Shown: positions 35,148-44,158 of the stretch, piece by piece
Layout of the letters: each line of letters begins with the position of its first letter
Position numbering within the stretch: position 1 is the stretch's first letter
Notes under the pieces: generated by a model
What the model saw: only the letters and a program-made list of their open reading frames with translations
Databases searched by the model: none
Told to the model about the DNA's origin: nothing
Made by a program: the position numbers and the translations under genes
Source of the DNA: an uncultured Lachnospiraceae bacterium
GTDB taxonomy: Bacteria; Bacillota; Clostridia; Lachnospirales; Lachnospiraceae
DNA length: 64,000 nt
Direction of reading: 5' to 3'
Assembly (NCBI GenBank): GCA_902476265.1
Contig: CABSCP010000022.1
Location: forward strand, 9,808-73,807

Positions 35148-35795
35148 ATGCCTTATCCTATGACCCATATGCTGATTGCCTGGCGGCTGACGGAAAAATT
35201 GCCATGGCTGGAATGTCCCCAGGACTTTGTTTTAGGTTCCATCGCCCCGGATGCCGTACATTTTCGGGAGGGCTATGAAGTGCACAACAAGGAGGCGAGT
35301 CATCTGTGGCATTACGGTCCTGCCTGGGGCATCACCACAGAGTCCGAGGCCTGGAAGGAAAATGTGCTGGCCTTTTGGAACAGGAGCAAAACAGAGAAAA
35401 ACAGGGATTTTATGGCCGGCTATTGTACCCATCTTCTGACAGACTGGATGAATGACCGGATCATTTGGAAGCCTTTCTGGAATTCCAGAGACAAAAGGAC
35501 AGAGCAGGCGGAGAGAGAATATCGTTTCGAGGCCCATGAGATGGATCAGTGGCTCTGGCAGGTGAGCCCGGAAACGGCCGAAATCTGGAGACTTTTGGAA
35601 CAGGCCAGAGCATGGCCTGTAGAAAAATGTATCACGGAAGAAGAACTGGAGCGTCAGCGACGCTCTGTTCTCACCCGGCAGTTCATACAGAAGGGAAGAA
35701 TCGATGTTTCTTCCCATAAATTTGTGACAAAAGATATCATGGAAAGTTTTTTAGCGAAGTGCGTGGAGAGGATTCCGGAAGAAATGAAGTTATGA
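35148..35795 (+). CDS. Zinc-dependent phospholipase C / S1-P1 nuclease-like family protein
   Basis: The 215-residue protein starts MPYPMTHMLIAWRL and contains GSIAPDAVHFR, NKEASHLWHYG and GYCTHLLTDW. These His- and Asp-rich helical motifs are typical of the bacterial zinc-dependent phospholipase C superfamily (PF00882) and related uncharacterized hydrolases. His and Asp residues in these motifs would hold zinc ions. There is no signal peptide, so it probably acts inside the cell, unlike the secreted toxin. AAAGGAGG precedes the ATG. The substrate is unknown. Confidence 0.75.
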   Translation: MPYPMTHMLIAWRLTEKLPWLECPQDFVLGSIAPDAVHFREGYEVHNKEASHLWHYGPAWGITTESEAWKENVLAFWNRSKTEKNRDFMAGYCTHLLTDWMNDRIIWKPFWNSRDKRTEQAEREYRFEAHEMDQWLWQVSPETAEIWRLLEQARAWPVEKCITEEELERQRRSVLTRQFIQKGRIDVSSHKFVTKDIMESFLAKCVERIPEEMKL

Positions 35796-35798
35796 TTT

Positions 35799-36830
35799 TT
35801 AACGGTTGAGTTCCGCCAGATCATAAATCAGTTTCTCCGTGTCATTCCAGCCAAGGCAGGGATCTGTGATGGACTTGCCGTAGATGCCGCCGCCCACTTT
35901 CTGACAGCCTTCTTCAATATAGCTTTCCACCATGACGCCTTTTACAAGGCCGCGGATATCGGGGCTTAAATTCCTGCTGTGCATCACTTCTTTGACGATC
36001 CGGACCTGCTGTTCAAACTGCTTATTGGAGTTGGAATGGTTGGCATCGATGATGCAGGCGGGATTTTTTAAATCGCGCTCATTGTAAAGAGTGAGCAGGG
36101 TGTTTAAATCTTCATAGTGATAGTTTGCCAGATTGCGTCCGTGTTTGTTGGTGGCGCCGCGCAGGACAGTGTGAGCCAGCTCGTTGCCGTTTGTTTTTAC
36201 TTCCCATCCCCGATAGATGAAGGAATGAGGATGCTGTGCCGCATACACCGAATTGAGCATGACGGAAAAGTCGCCGCTGGTGGGATTTTTCATGCCGGCG
36301 GGAACGTCAAAGCCGCTCACTGTCAGGCGGTGCTGCTGATCCTCCACGCTGCGCGCGCCGATGGCCACATAGGAGAGGATGTCGGAGACATATCCCCAGT
36401 TTTCCGGATAGAGCATTTCGTCCGCAGCGGTCAGACCGGATTCCTCCAGAGCACGCAGCTGCATCTTGCGCATGGCGATCAGGCCCTGCAGGAAATCTTC
36501 TTTCTTTTCCGGATCAGGCTGATGCACGATGCCTTTATAACCTTCGCCCGTAGTCCGGGGTTTGTTGGTGTAAATACGGGGGATCAGGATCAGGCGGTCG
36601 CACACTTTCTCGTTGACCTTTGCCAGACGGCCGATATAATCACAGACCGCATCCTCATTGTCTGCAGAGCAGGGCCCGATAATGACCAGGAATTTATCGC
36701 TTTTTCCGGTGATGACATCCCGAATCCGGGCATCCCTTTCTTTTTTGATGCGGGCCAGATTCTCCGGCAGCGGAAACTGCGACCGGATTTCCTCCGGTGT
36801 GGGCAGCAATTTTATAAATGAAAAACTCAT
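35799..36830 (-). CDS. aroF: 3-deoxy-7-phosphoheptulonate (DAHP) synthase, class I AroFGH type
   Basis: The 343-residue enzyme condenses phosphoenolpyruvate and erythrose 4-phosphate, the first step of aromatic amino acid synthesis. Motifs of the E. coli-type class are present: VIIGPCSADNEDA near residue 50, PRIYTNKPRTT, GARSVEDQQHR, MKNPTSGDF, RGWEVKTNG and IDANHSNSNKQ. It is convergent with the upstream PLC-like gene. On its 5' side a consensus promoter and a structured leader are visible. Which aromatic amino acid inhibits it cannot be read from this sequence, so the symbol is generic. Confidence 0.93.
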   Translation of the reverse strand: MSFSFIKLLPTPEEIRSQFPLPENLARIKKERDARIRDVITGKSDKFLVIIGPCSADNEDAVCDYIGRLAKVNEKVCDRLILIPRIYTNKPRTTGEGYKGIVHQPDPEKKEDFLQGLIAMRKMQLRALEESGLTAADEMLYPENWGYVSDILSYVAIGARSVEDQQHRLTVSGFDVPAGMKNPTSGDFSVMLNSVYAAQHPHSFIYRGWEVKTNGNELAHTVLRGATNKHGRNLANYHYEDLNTLLTLYNERDLKNPACIIDANHSNSNKQFEQQVRIVKEVMHSRNLSPDIRGLVKGVMVESYIEEGCQKVGGGIYGKSITDPCLGWNDTEKLIYDLAELNR

Positions 36831-36857
36831 GTTGTTGCTTCTCCTTTGTATAAATCA

Positions 36858-36907
36858 TGCGCGCATCCTGCTTCGCCTTTTGGCTGAAAGGATCATTTTG
36901 CCGCGCA
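36858..36907 (-). promoter_or_regulatory. Structured leader hairpin upstream of the DAHP synthase gene
   Basis: In the minus-strand leader an outer stem (TGCGCG/CGCGCA) encloses ATCCT/AGGAT and a GCC-AAAA-GGC tip. It lies between the promoter and the ribosome site. No T-run follows, and no leader peptide rich in aromatic codons was seen. Its regulatory role is unknown. Confidence 0.45.
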
Positions 36908-36912
36908 CGCTT

Positions 36913-36941
36913 ATTATAGTATACAAAAATCAGGTGCGCAA
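36913..36941 (-). promoter_or_regulatory. Sigma-A-type promoter of the DAHP synthase gene
   Basis: Read on the minus strand, TTGCGC (36941-36936), 17 bp and TATAAT (36918-36913) form a good promoter about 80 bp upstream of the start codon. It lies within the 124-bp gap between this gene and the flippase gene. Confidence 0.82.
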
Positions 36942-36954
36942 GTGGGGATTTTCC

Positions 36955-38283
36955 TTAGTGTATGGGGGATTCCCGGATATAAGGCCGCAGCAGCAGAAAA
37001 CTGGAGAGAGCCATCATCAGCTGTCCGGCCAGCATCCCCCATAGAAATCCCCGGATGCCGAACAGCGGAATGGCAAAGAAAACAAATCCCAGCCGGATCA
37101 GCAGAGAGAGCATGTTGAGAAGAAACGTATATCCCGTTTTCCCCAATCCGTTTAAAATAGAAAAAAGAGTGGTATTGAGATACAGAAAAGGACAGATGAA
37201 ACTTAACGTTCTGATAAAATGTCCGGCCAGCTGACTGTCAAACAGCAGCGTTCCCATGAAATCTCCGGTGAGGAAAAAAACAGCCATACAAAGACAGCCT
37301 AAGAGCAGGCAGTAACGGATGCATTTTAAGATGGCAGAGCGGATGGCCGGCCGGTTATGACTGGCATCCGCTTCCGCCACCAGCGGCATGAGAAGGACGG
37401 AAACCGAATTGGTCAGAGCGCTGGGAAACAGGATACAGGTCATGGCCATGCCGGTGAAAACGCCGTAAATGGAGAGGGCCTGTTTCTGATTATAGCCGAA
37501 CTGCTGCAGGCTCACCGGAATCCGCGCGGATTCCACAGCGCCCAGCAGGTGCAGGCAGACCCGGTTGGCGGAAAGCGGCGCGGCAAAAAGGAAGATGCGG
37601 CGCATGATCACAGCGTAGGGGGATTTTGGGGACGGGACGTTTGACCGCATCCGCGCAAAATGCAGCCAGGCCATGGGAATGGCTACCAGCGTGGAAGCGA
37701 TTTCGCCGATCACCAGCCCTACCGCTGCCACATTGATGGAAAAAGTGATCTGGTTTTGGCGGGCATAACTCCAGAACAAAAAAACGCTGCCCACCCGGGA
37801 GGTCTGTTCAAACAGCTGGCAGAAAGCGGGTAGGCCGGCTTTTTTGATGCCGTAATAATAGCCGTTGATGCAGGAATGGATGCAGGCGGCGGGAAAGGAG
37901 AGGGCCGCAATGCGCAAAAGAGGGGCGCACCGGGGTTCCCGGAGAAGGCTGCCTGCGATGAAATCCGCGCCCCGATAGACAAAGACGGTACAGGCGGCAG
38001 AGAGCAGGCCGGAAAAAACAAGGCCGGACAGGAGAATCCGCAGCCGGTTATGGGGACGGCTTTCCGGTTCACTGGCCACGAATTTGGAAATGGCGCTCTG
38101 GATGCCGGAAGTGGCCAGAGCGAAGGTCAAAGCGAGGACAGGGTTCATCAGTTCATAGATGCCCATCCCTTCCTCCCCGAACATCCGGGAGAGGAAAATC
38201 CTGTAAAAAAAGCCGATAAATCGGCTTGCCAGGCCGGCTGCGGTTAGGAGGAGAGTCCCTTTAATCAGCGCATTTTTCTTCAT
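36955..38283 (-). CDS. SpoVB-like polysaccharide biosynthesis/MVF-family flippase
   Basis: The 442-residue protein has about 12-14 transmembrane helices. The N-terminus MKKNALIKGTLLLTAAGLASR with GFFYRIFLSRMFGEEGMGIYE is typical of SpoVB/MurJ-type lipid II or oligosaccharide flippases of the MOP superfamily. The start at 38283 has GGAGG 7 bases upstream; the ORF extends a further 36 codons that are not part of the family. SpoVB is needed for spore cortex synthesis in Bacillus, but several paralogues exist in Clostridia, so a cortex role is only possible. It is divergent from mnmA. Confidence 0.86.
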   Translation of the reverse strand: MKKNALIKGTLLLTAAGLASRFIGFFYRIFLSRMFGEEGMGIYELMNPVLALTFALATSGIQSAISKFVASEPESRPHNRLRILLSGLVFSGLLSAACTVFVYRGADFIAGSLLREPRCAPLLRIAALSFPAACIHSCINGYYYGIKKAGLPAFCQLFEQTSRVGSVFLFWSYARQNQITFSINVAAVGLVIGEIASTLVAIPMAWLHFARMRSNVPSPKSPYAVIMRRIFLFAAPLSANRVCLHLLGAVESARIPVSLQQFGYNQKQALSIYGVFTGMAMTCILFPSALTNSVSVLLMPLVAEADASHNRPAIRSAILKCIRYCLLLGCLCMAVFFLTGDFMGTLLFDSQLAGHFIRTLSFICPFLYLNTTLFSILNGLGKTGYTFLLNMLSLLIRLGFVFFAIPLFGIRGFLWGMLAGQLMMALSSFLLLRPYIRESPIH

Positions 38284-38427
38284 CTGACTGCCTCCGGTAT
38301 AAGAGGAATATAAATATGTATATGCGTCCGCCTGCGGTTGACAGAACCGGGAGATGTCTGTTATTGTGGAAAACGGGAAAAGGATAATCACGAAAACTGC
38401 AGACCGTTTTTAACGAGGAGATATGCA

Positions 38428-39480
38428 ATGAAAAAAAGAGTTGTGGTGGGCATGTCCGGCGGAGTGGATTCTTCCGTGGCGGCATGGCTGTTAAAGGAAC
38501 AAGGATACGATGTGCTGGGAGTTACCATGCAGCACTTTGACGGTATGGATGCCATTATGGAGGATGCCCGGGCGGTGGCCCAAAAGCTGCAGATCCCCTG
38601 GCAGGCGGTGGATTTTAAACAGGAATTTAAAAAAGAGGTCATGGACTATTTTGTGGCAGAATATCTCTGCGGGCGCACGCCCAATCCCTGCGTGATGTGT
38701 AACCGCCACATCAAATGGCAGGCCCTTTGGGAATATGCGAAAGGACAGGGGGCGGAAATGATCGCTACGGGCCATTATGCCAGACTGGTGCAGCTGGAAA
38801 ACGGGAGGCTCGCCGTGGCAAATTCCGTAACGGCGAAAAAAGATCAGACCTATGCGCTCTATCAGCTGACTCAGGAACAGCTTTCCCATACCCTGATGCC
38901 GGTAGGGGAATTTCCCAAAGAAGAAGTGCGCAGGATGGCGGAGGAGGCAGGGCTTCCTGTGGCCCATAAAAGGGACAGCCAGGAAATTTGCTTCATTCCG
39001 GATCACGATTACGGGGCATTCATCCAGCGGGCCATGGAGGAAGCGAAGGAAAAAAGAAAGGCCCTGGAGCCGGGTAATTTTGTGACGGCCCAGGGACAGG
39101 TGCTGGGACGGCATGAGGGCATTATCCATTATACCGTTGGCCAGCGCAAAGGGCTGAATCTGGCGATGGGACATCCTGTATTTGTGACGGCAATCCGTCC
39201 CGATACCAACGAAGTGGTGATCGGGGAGAACGAGGAGCTGTTCACCACCAGGCTTTTATGCGGCCGAGTGAATTTTATGGCGGTAGAGCGGCTTACGAAA
39301 GAGCGCAGAGTGATCGGAAAAATCCGGTACGGCCATCAGGGGACGCCGTGTACCATCCGCATGGCCGGAGAGGATCTGCTGGAATGCCTGTTTGAGGAAC
39401 CGGTCCGCGCCATCACGCCGGGGCAGTCGGCAGTTTTTTATGAAGACGGTCACATTTTTGGAGGCGGAACGATCCTGTGA
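38428..39480 (+). CDS. mnmA: tRNA-specific 2-thiouridylase MnmA
   Basis: The 350-residue enzyme forms 2-thiouridine at position 34 of Lys, Glu and Gln tRNAs. It has the PP-loop GMSGGVDSSVAAWLL near residues 8-22, the catalytic Cys in NPCVMCNRHIKW near residue 90 and the second conserved Cys in SQEICFI near residue 188, plus GQRKGL. I start at the ATG with GAGGAG 7 bases upstream. It stands alone, with the purB promoter downstream. Confidence 0.96.
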   Translation: MKKRVVVGMSGGVDSSVAAWLLKEQGYDVLGVTMQHFDGMDAIMEDARAVAQKLQIPWQAVDFKQEFKKEVMDYFVAEYLCGRTPNPCVMCNRHIKWQALWEYAKGQGAEMIATGHYARLVQLENGRLAVANSVTAKKDQTYALYQLTQEQLSHTLMPVGEFPKEEVRRMAEEAGLPVAHKRDSQEICFIPDHDYGAFIQRAMEEAKEKRKALEPGNFVTAQGQVLGRHEGIIHYTVGQRKGLNLAMGHPVFVTAIRPDTNEVVIGENEELFTTRLLCGRVNFMAVERLTKERRVIGKIRYGHQGTPCTIRMAGEDLLECLFEEPVRAITPGQSAVFYEDGHIFGGGTIL

Positions 39481-39502
39481 GATCGGTAGTGACAGAAAAA
39501 TG

Positions 39503-39531
39503 TTGCGCTATGGTCTCATTTACGTTATACT
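39503..39531 (+). promoter_or_regulatory. Sigma-A-type promoter of purB
   Basis: TTGCGC (39503-39508), 17 bp and TATACT (39526-39531) lie about 55 bp upstream of purB. No purine riboswitch core was recognised in the leader. Confidence 0.75.
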
Positions 39532-39586
39532 TTGAGCCGTAAAAACAAATAATAGGATGAAACAGCTTGAGGAAGGATGATTTTTA

Positions 39587-41020
39587 ATGAGCACAGACAG
39601 ATATATCAGTCCCCTGTCGGAGCGGTATGCCAGCCGGGAAATGCAGTACATTTTTTCCCAGGATATGAAGTTTTGGACCTGGCGGCGGCTCTGGATCGCC
39701 CTGGCGGAAGCAGAAAAGGAACTGGGACTTCCCATCACCGGGGAGCAGATTGAGGAATTAAAAAGCCATGCAACGGACATTAATTATGAGGTGGCAAAGG
39801 CCCGGGAAAAAGAAGTGCGCCACGATGTCATGAGTCATGTATATGCGTATGGCGTCCAGTGCCCGAAAGCGAAGGGGATCATCCATCTGGGCGCCACCTC
39901 CTGCTATGTGGGGGATAATACCGATCTGATTGTGATGGCGGAAGCGCTGAAACTGATTCGGAAGAAGCTTTTGAACGTGATCGGACTGCTGGCGGATTTT
40001 GCGGAGAAGCAAAAGGAACTGCCCACTCTGGCATTCACTCATTTTCAGCCCGCCCAGCCCACAACGGTGGGAAAACGGGCGACTCTGTGGCTGCAGGAAT
40101 TTTATATGGATCTGAATGATCTGGACTACGTGCTGGATTCCCTCCGCCTTTTGGGCTCCAAGGGAACCACCGGAACTCAGGCCTCGTTTTTGGAACTGTT
40201 TGAAGGGGATCAGGAAAAGGTGGACCGCCTGGATCCCATGATCGCGCAGAAAATGGGATTTGCCGGGTGTTATCCGGTGTCCGGGCAGACTTATTCCCGA
40301 AAAGTGGACAGCCGGGTGATGAATGTGCTCTCCGGCATCGCGGCCAGTGCCCACAAGATGTCCAATGATATCCGCCTTTTGCAGCATTTAAAGGAAGTGG
40401 AAGAGCCTTTTGAAAAAAATCAGATCGGTTCGTCCGCCATGGCTTATAAGCGTAATCCCATGCGCTGTGAACGGATCGCTTCCCTGGCCCGGTATGTGAT
40501 GACGGACGCGCTCAATCCGATGGTCACTTCGGCTATGCAGTGGTTTGAACGCACCCTGGACGATTCTGCCAACCGCCGCATTTCCATTGCGGAAGGGTTC
40601 CTTGCAACGGACGGCATTCTGGATCTGTGCATGAACGTGGTGGACGGCCTGGTGGTCTACCCCAAAGTGATCGAAAAACATCTGCGCGGCGAGCTCCCTT
40701 TTATGGCGACGGAAAATATCATGATGGATGCGGTGCGGGCTGGGGGCGACCGGCAGGAACTCCATGAGCGCATTCGGCAGCTTTCTATGGAAGCGGGACG
40801 CAGGGTGAAGGAAGAGGGAGCGGAAAATGAGCTGCTTTCCCTGATTGCCGAGGATGAAATGTTTGGCCTTGACAGGGAGGAACTGGAAAAATCCCTGGAA
40901 CCTTCCCGGTATATCGGCTGCTGTGTGCATCAGGTGGAACGGTATCTGGAGGAAGTGATCCGCCCGCTTCTGCAGGAAAATGAAGGGCAGCTGGGATTAA
41001 AGGCCGAAATCACGGTCTGA
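39587..41020 (+). CDS. purB: Adenylosuccinate lyase
   Basis: The 477-residue enzyme cleaves SAICAR to AICAR and adenylosuccinate to AMP, each with release of fumarate. It has the fumarase/aspartase signature loop SSAMAYKRNPMRCE near residue 284 with the catalytic Ser, and GATSCYVGDNTDL near residue 104. The His of HFQPAQPTT is the general acid/base region. It precedes purC and purA, so three enzymes around the AMP branch are grouped. Confidence 0.97.
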   Translation: MSTDRYISPLSERYASREMQYIFSQDMKFWTWRRLWIALAEAEKELGLPITGEQIEELKSHATDINYEVAKAREKEVRHDVMSHVYAYGVQCPKAKGIIHLGATSCYVGDNTDLIVMAEALKLIRKKLLNVIGLLADFAEKQKELPTLAFTHFQPAQPTTVGKRATLWLQEFYMDLNDLDYVLDSLRLLGSKGTTGTQASFLELFEGDQEKVDRLDPMIAQKMGFAGCYPVSGQTYSRKVDSRVMNVLSGIAASAHKMSNDIRLLQHLKEVEEPFEKNQIGSSAMAYKRNPMRCERIASLARYVMTDALNPMVTSAMQWFERTLDDSANRRISIAEGFLATDGILDLCMNVVDGLVVYPKVIEKHLRGELPFMATENIMMDAVRAGGDRQELHERIRQLSMEAGRRVKEEGAENELLSLIAEDEMFGLDREELEKSLEPSRYIGCCVHQVERYLEEVIRPLLQENEGQLGLKAEITV

Positions 41021-41124
41021 AAAGGGAAATTCTAACGATATAAGAAAAATTAATAACAGATATAATAATTATTGATTTTACTTATGAGAAATTTTTGATA
41101 TACTATCTATGTAATAAGGGAACC

Positions 41125-41149
41125 AAAAGCGGACCCGACAGCCGCTTTT
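41125..41149 (+). promoter_or_regulatory. Hairpin in the purC leader
   Basis: AAAAGCGG/CCGCTTTT forms an 8-bp perfect stem with a 9-base loop, 36 bp before the purC start. The T-run is only four bases and belongs to the stem, so it is more likely an RNA stabiliser or attenuation element than a strong terminator. The surrounding 164-bp gap is AT-rich and contains TATACT-like -10 boxes. Confidence 0.4.
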
Positions 41150-41184
41150 CTAACAAAATATAACATACAAAGGAGTCTTGAATC

Positions 41185-41871
41185 ATGGAAAAACTTTACA
41201 CAGGAAAGACAAAAGACGTATACCAGCTGGAGAACGGCAATGTACTGCTGAAATTCAAAGATGACTGCACCGGCAAAGACGGCAAATTTGATCCCGGCGA
41301 AAACGCTGTGGGCCTGACCATTGAAGGCATCGGCAGAGAAAACCTGAAAACTTCCATCCATTATTTTGAACTGCTCAAGGCAGCAGGGGTGAAAACCCAT
41401 TATGTGAGCGCAGATATTGAAAATGCAACGATGGAAGTGCTTCCTGCCACCGTATTCGGCCATGGCCTGGAAGTGATCTGCCGTCTTGTTGCAACCGGCA
41501 GCTTCATCCGCCGTTATGGGGAATATATGGAAGATGGCACCAGAATTGAAGGCGGCTATGTGGAGACCACCTTTAAGGATGATGAAAAGGGCGATCCGCT
41601 GGTAACCAAGGATGCGCTGGCAGTGCTGGGCGTTATGACTCCCGAAATGTATGACAGCATGAAAGAACAGACGCTGGCCATCACCAAAGTGGTTGCGGAC
41701 GATCTGGCAAAGAAGGGCCTGGATCTGTATGACATCAAATTTGAGTTCGGCTATTCCAAAGACGGCGAAGTGATCCTGATTGACGAGATCGCAAGCGGCA
41801 ATATGAGAGTATACAAGGACGGCAAAATTGTAGATCCCATGGATCTGACAAAGATGATCCTTGGCGAGTAA
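41185..41871 (+). CDS. purC: SAICAR synthase
   Basis: The 228-residue enzyme ligates aspartate to CAIR in de novo purine synthesis. It begins MEKLYTGKTKDVY (the usual K-x-Y-x-G-K-x-K-D-V-Y-type start), followed by LLKFKDDCTG and the conserved ICRLVATGSFIRRY and FGYSKDGEVILIDEI segments. AAAGGAG precedes the ATG. It sits 14 bp upstream of purA and 164 bp after purB. Confidence 0.96.
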   Translation: MEKLYTGKTKDVYQLENGNVLLKFKDDCTGKDGKFDPGENAVGLTIEGIGRENLKTSIHYFELLKAAGVKTHYVSADIENATMEVLPATVFGHGLEVICRLVATGSFIRRYGEYMEDGTRIEGGYVETTFKDDEKGDPLVTKDALAVLGVMTPEMYDSMKEQTLAITKVVADDLAKKGLDLYDIKFEFGYSKDGEVILIDEIASGNMRVYKDGKIVDPMDLTKMILGE

Positions 41872-41885
41872 AAAAGGAGAAATAG

Positions 41886-43178
41886 ATGGTAAAAGCAGTA
41901 GTTGGAGCGAACTGGGGAGATGAAGGAAAAGGGAAGATCACGGATATGCTGGCAAAAGAAGCGGATATCGTGATCCGGTTTCAGGGAGGCGCGAATGCGG
42001 GCCACACCATTGTCAATGATTACGGCAAATTTGCGCTGCACACCCTTCCCTCCGGCGTTTTCTATTCCCATGTGACGAACATCATCGGTAACGGGGTGGC
42101 GCTCAATATCCCGCTTCTGTTTCAGGAAATCAAAGGGCTGACGGACCGTAATGTACCGGCCCCGAAAATCATGATTTCCGACAGGGCGCAGATCGTGATG
42201 CCATACCACATCCTTCTGGATGCCTGTGAAGAGGAACGTCTGGGAGGAAAATCCTTCGGCTCCACCAAATCCGGCATCGCGCCTTTTTATTCCGACAAGT
42301 TTGCAAAGATCGGTTTCCAGGTCAGCGAGCTGTTTGATGAAGAACTGCTGAAAGAAAAGGCCGGGCGTATCTGCGATCTGAAAAATGTGCTTCTGGTGCA
42401 TTTGTATCACAAAGATCCGCTCCAACCGGAAGAACTGCTGGCAACGCTGCATGAATACAGGGAGATGGTGCGTCCCTATGTGGGAAATGTTTCGGCATTT
42501 TTAGATCAGGCGATCCGGGAAGGAAAGAATATTCTTCTGGAAGGCCAGCTGGGCACCATGAAGGATCCTGACCACGGCATTTATCCCATGGTCACTTCCT
42601 CCTCCACACTGGCTGCCTACGGCGCCATCGGCGCAGGCATCCCTCCCTATGAAATCAAAAAAATTGTGGCAGTGACGAAAGCCTATTCATCCGCAGTGGG
42701 GGCAGGCGCTTTCGTATCCGAAATTTTCGGGGAGGAAGCAGAGGAGCTGAGACGCCGGGGCGGCGACGGCGGCGAGTACGGCGCCACCACAGGGCGGCCC
42801 AGAAGGATGGGCTGGTATGACTGCGTGGCTTCCCGTTACGGCTGCAGGCTTCAGGGCGCTACTGATGTGGCGCTGACCGTGCTGGATGTGCTGGGCTATC
42901 TGGACACCGTTTCCGTGTGCACCGGCTATGAAATCGACGGAGAGGTGACAGAGGAATTTCCCGTTACCTGCAGATTGGAGAAGGCGAAGCCCGTGCTGAC
43001 AGAACTTCCCGGCTGGAAATGCGACATCCGGGGCATCAAAACCTATGAGGACCTGCCGGAAAACTGCCGGAGATATGTCGAATTTATCGAAGAAAAAATC
43101 GGCTATCCTGTCACCATGGTTTCCAACGGGCCGGGCAGAGACGATATCATTTACCGGAAAAGTGCTTTGAACCATTAA
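41886..43178 (+). CDS. purA: Adenylosuccinate synthetase
   Basis: The 430-residue enzyme makes adenylosuccinate from IMP, aspartate and GTP. The N-terminal GTP and IMP site reads VVGANWGDEGKGKITD, followed by RFQGGANAGHT. The C-terminal GTP loop, normally G-x-x-T-G-R-x-R-R, is seen as YGATTGRPRRMGWYD. AAAAAGGAG precedes the ATG. A terminator-like hairpin that overlaps the lysR promoter ends the unit. Confidence 0.97.
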   Translation: MVKAVVGANWGDEGKGKITDMLAKEADIVIRFQGGANAGHTIVNDYGKFALHTLPSGVFYSHVTNIIGNGVALNIPLLFQEIKGLTDRNVPAPKIMISDRAQIVMPYHILLDACEEERLGGKSFGSTKSGIAPFYSDKFAKIGFQVSELFDEELLKEKAGRICDLKNVLLVHLYHKDPLQPEELLATLHEYREMVRPYVGNVSAFLDQAIREGKNILLEGQLGTMKDPDHGIYPMVTSSSTLAAYGAIGAGIPPYEIKKIVAVTKAYSSAVGAGAFVSEIFGEEAEELRRRGGDGGEYGATTGRPRRMGWYDCVASRYGCRLQGATDVALTVLDVLGYLDTVSVCTGYEIDGEVTEEFPVTCRLEKAKPVLTELPGWKCDIRGIKTYEDLPENCRRYVEFIEEKIGYPVTMVSNGPGRDDIIYRKSALNH

Positions 43179-43193
43179 TCTGTTTTTGTATAT

Positions 43194-43222
43194 TTGACCT
43201 GATATGGAAAATCCCTTATAAT
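43194..43222 (+). promoter_or_regulatory. Sigma-A-type promoter of the LysR gene
   Basis: TTGACC (43194-43199), 17 bp and TATAAT (43217-43222) form a strong promoter only about 40 bp before the start codon. The -10 box is part of the left arm of the adjacent inverted repeat. Confidence 0.85.
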
Positions 43223-43261
43223 AGGAGTCGTTGCAGCTGACTTGATTATAAGGGATTTTTT
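43208..43261 (+). terminator. Hairpin with T-run between purA and lysR
   Basis: A perfect 15-bp stem (43208-43222 with 43245-43259) with a 22-base loop is followed by T's and then directly by the lysR ATG. For purA transcripts it is an intrinsic terminator. The right arm also contains AGGGA, the only ribosome site for lysR. Confidence 0.8.
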
Positions 43262-44158
43262 ATGACGGCAAATCTGGAGTACTATAAAGTATTTTATCAT
43301 GTGGTGAAATGTGGCTCCGTGACCCAGGCAGCGGGGGTTCTGGCCCTTTCCCAGCCGGCGGTGAGCCAGAGCTTAAAGCAGCTGGAGAGCGTGCTGGGCG
43401 TGGTGCTGTTAAAGCGCACATCCAGGGGCATTACGCCCACGGCGGAAGGCAGGCTTTTATATTCCTATGTGGAAAAGGGATATGAGCAGTTCGAGACCGG
43501 GGAAAAGAAGCTGTTGCAGATGCGCAGCCTGGAGCGGGGGGAGATCACCATTGGCGCATCGGATATGACACTGCGCTTTTTCCTGCTTCCTTTTTTGGAG
43601 CGGTTTCATGAAAAACACCCCGGCATTAAGGTTTCGGTGACCAACGGGCCGACCCCTGCCACCATGGATCTTTTACGGGAAGGAAAGATCGACTTCGGAG
43701 TGGTGTCGGGGCCGCTGCAGCCGGAAGAAGGAGTCGGGATTCTCCCGGTGAAAAAAATAGAGGATATTTTTGTGGCGGGAAAAAAGTTTGCCCAATATTC
43801 CGGAAAGACCTGTCCTTTAAAACTGCTGGAACAGCTGCCCCTGATCACCATGGAAAAGCCCACCAGCACCCGGCAGTATGTACAGCATTTCCTGGAGGAA
43901 AACGGGGTGCACATCAATCCGGAATTTGAACTGGCCACCAGCGATATGATTGTGCAGTTTGCCCTGCGCAATCTGGGCGTGGGAAGCGTGGTGCGGGATT
44001 TTGCAAAAGAAGAACTGGAGAGCGGGGCGCTGACCCAGCTTCAATTTGAGGTTTCTGTACCGGGAAGGGATTTTTTTGTGGTGACGGATGAAAAGAACCG
44101 CAGAAGCCTGGCGGCGGCAGAACTTTTAAAGATGATAAAAAGAGGAGTAAATCAATGA
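43262..44158 (+). CDS. LysR-family transcriptional regulator
   Basis: The 298-residue protein has the N-terminal winged helix-turn-helix (about residues 3-60: GSVTQAAGVLALSQPAVSQ and TSRGITPTAEG). The C-terminal periplasmic-binding-like effector domain starts near residue 90 (GEITIGASDMTLRFFL). It is followed by a HAD hydrolase gene that overlaps its stop codon, so they form a two-gene unit. The target genes and effector are unknown; the strand and spacing give no divergent partner. Its start has an unusual hairpin, described separately. Confidence 0.93.
   Translation: MTANLEYYKVFYHVVKCGSVTQAAGVLALSQPAVSQSLKQLESVLGVVLLKRTSRGITPTAEGRLLYSYVEKGYEQFETGEKKLLQMRSLERGEITIGASDMTLRFFLLPFLERFHEKHPGIKVSVTNGPTPATMDLLREGKIDFGVVSGPLQPEEGVGILPVKKIEDIFVAGKKFAQYSGKTCPLKLLEQLPLITMEKPTSTRQYVQHFLEENGVHINPEFELATSDMIVQFALRNLGVGSVVRDFAKEELESGALTQLQFEVSVPGRDFFVVTDEKNRRSLAAAELLKMIKRGVNQ

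Noticed and set aside
35148..35795. Secreted alpha-toxin-like phospholipase C
   Set aside because: The family motifs are present, but there is no signal peptide and no C-terminal membrane-binding domain, so a toxin role is not supported.
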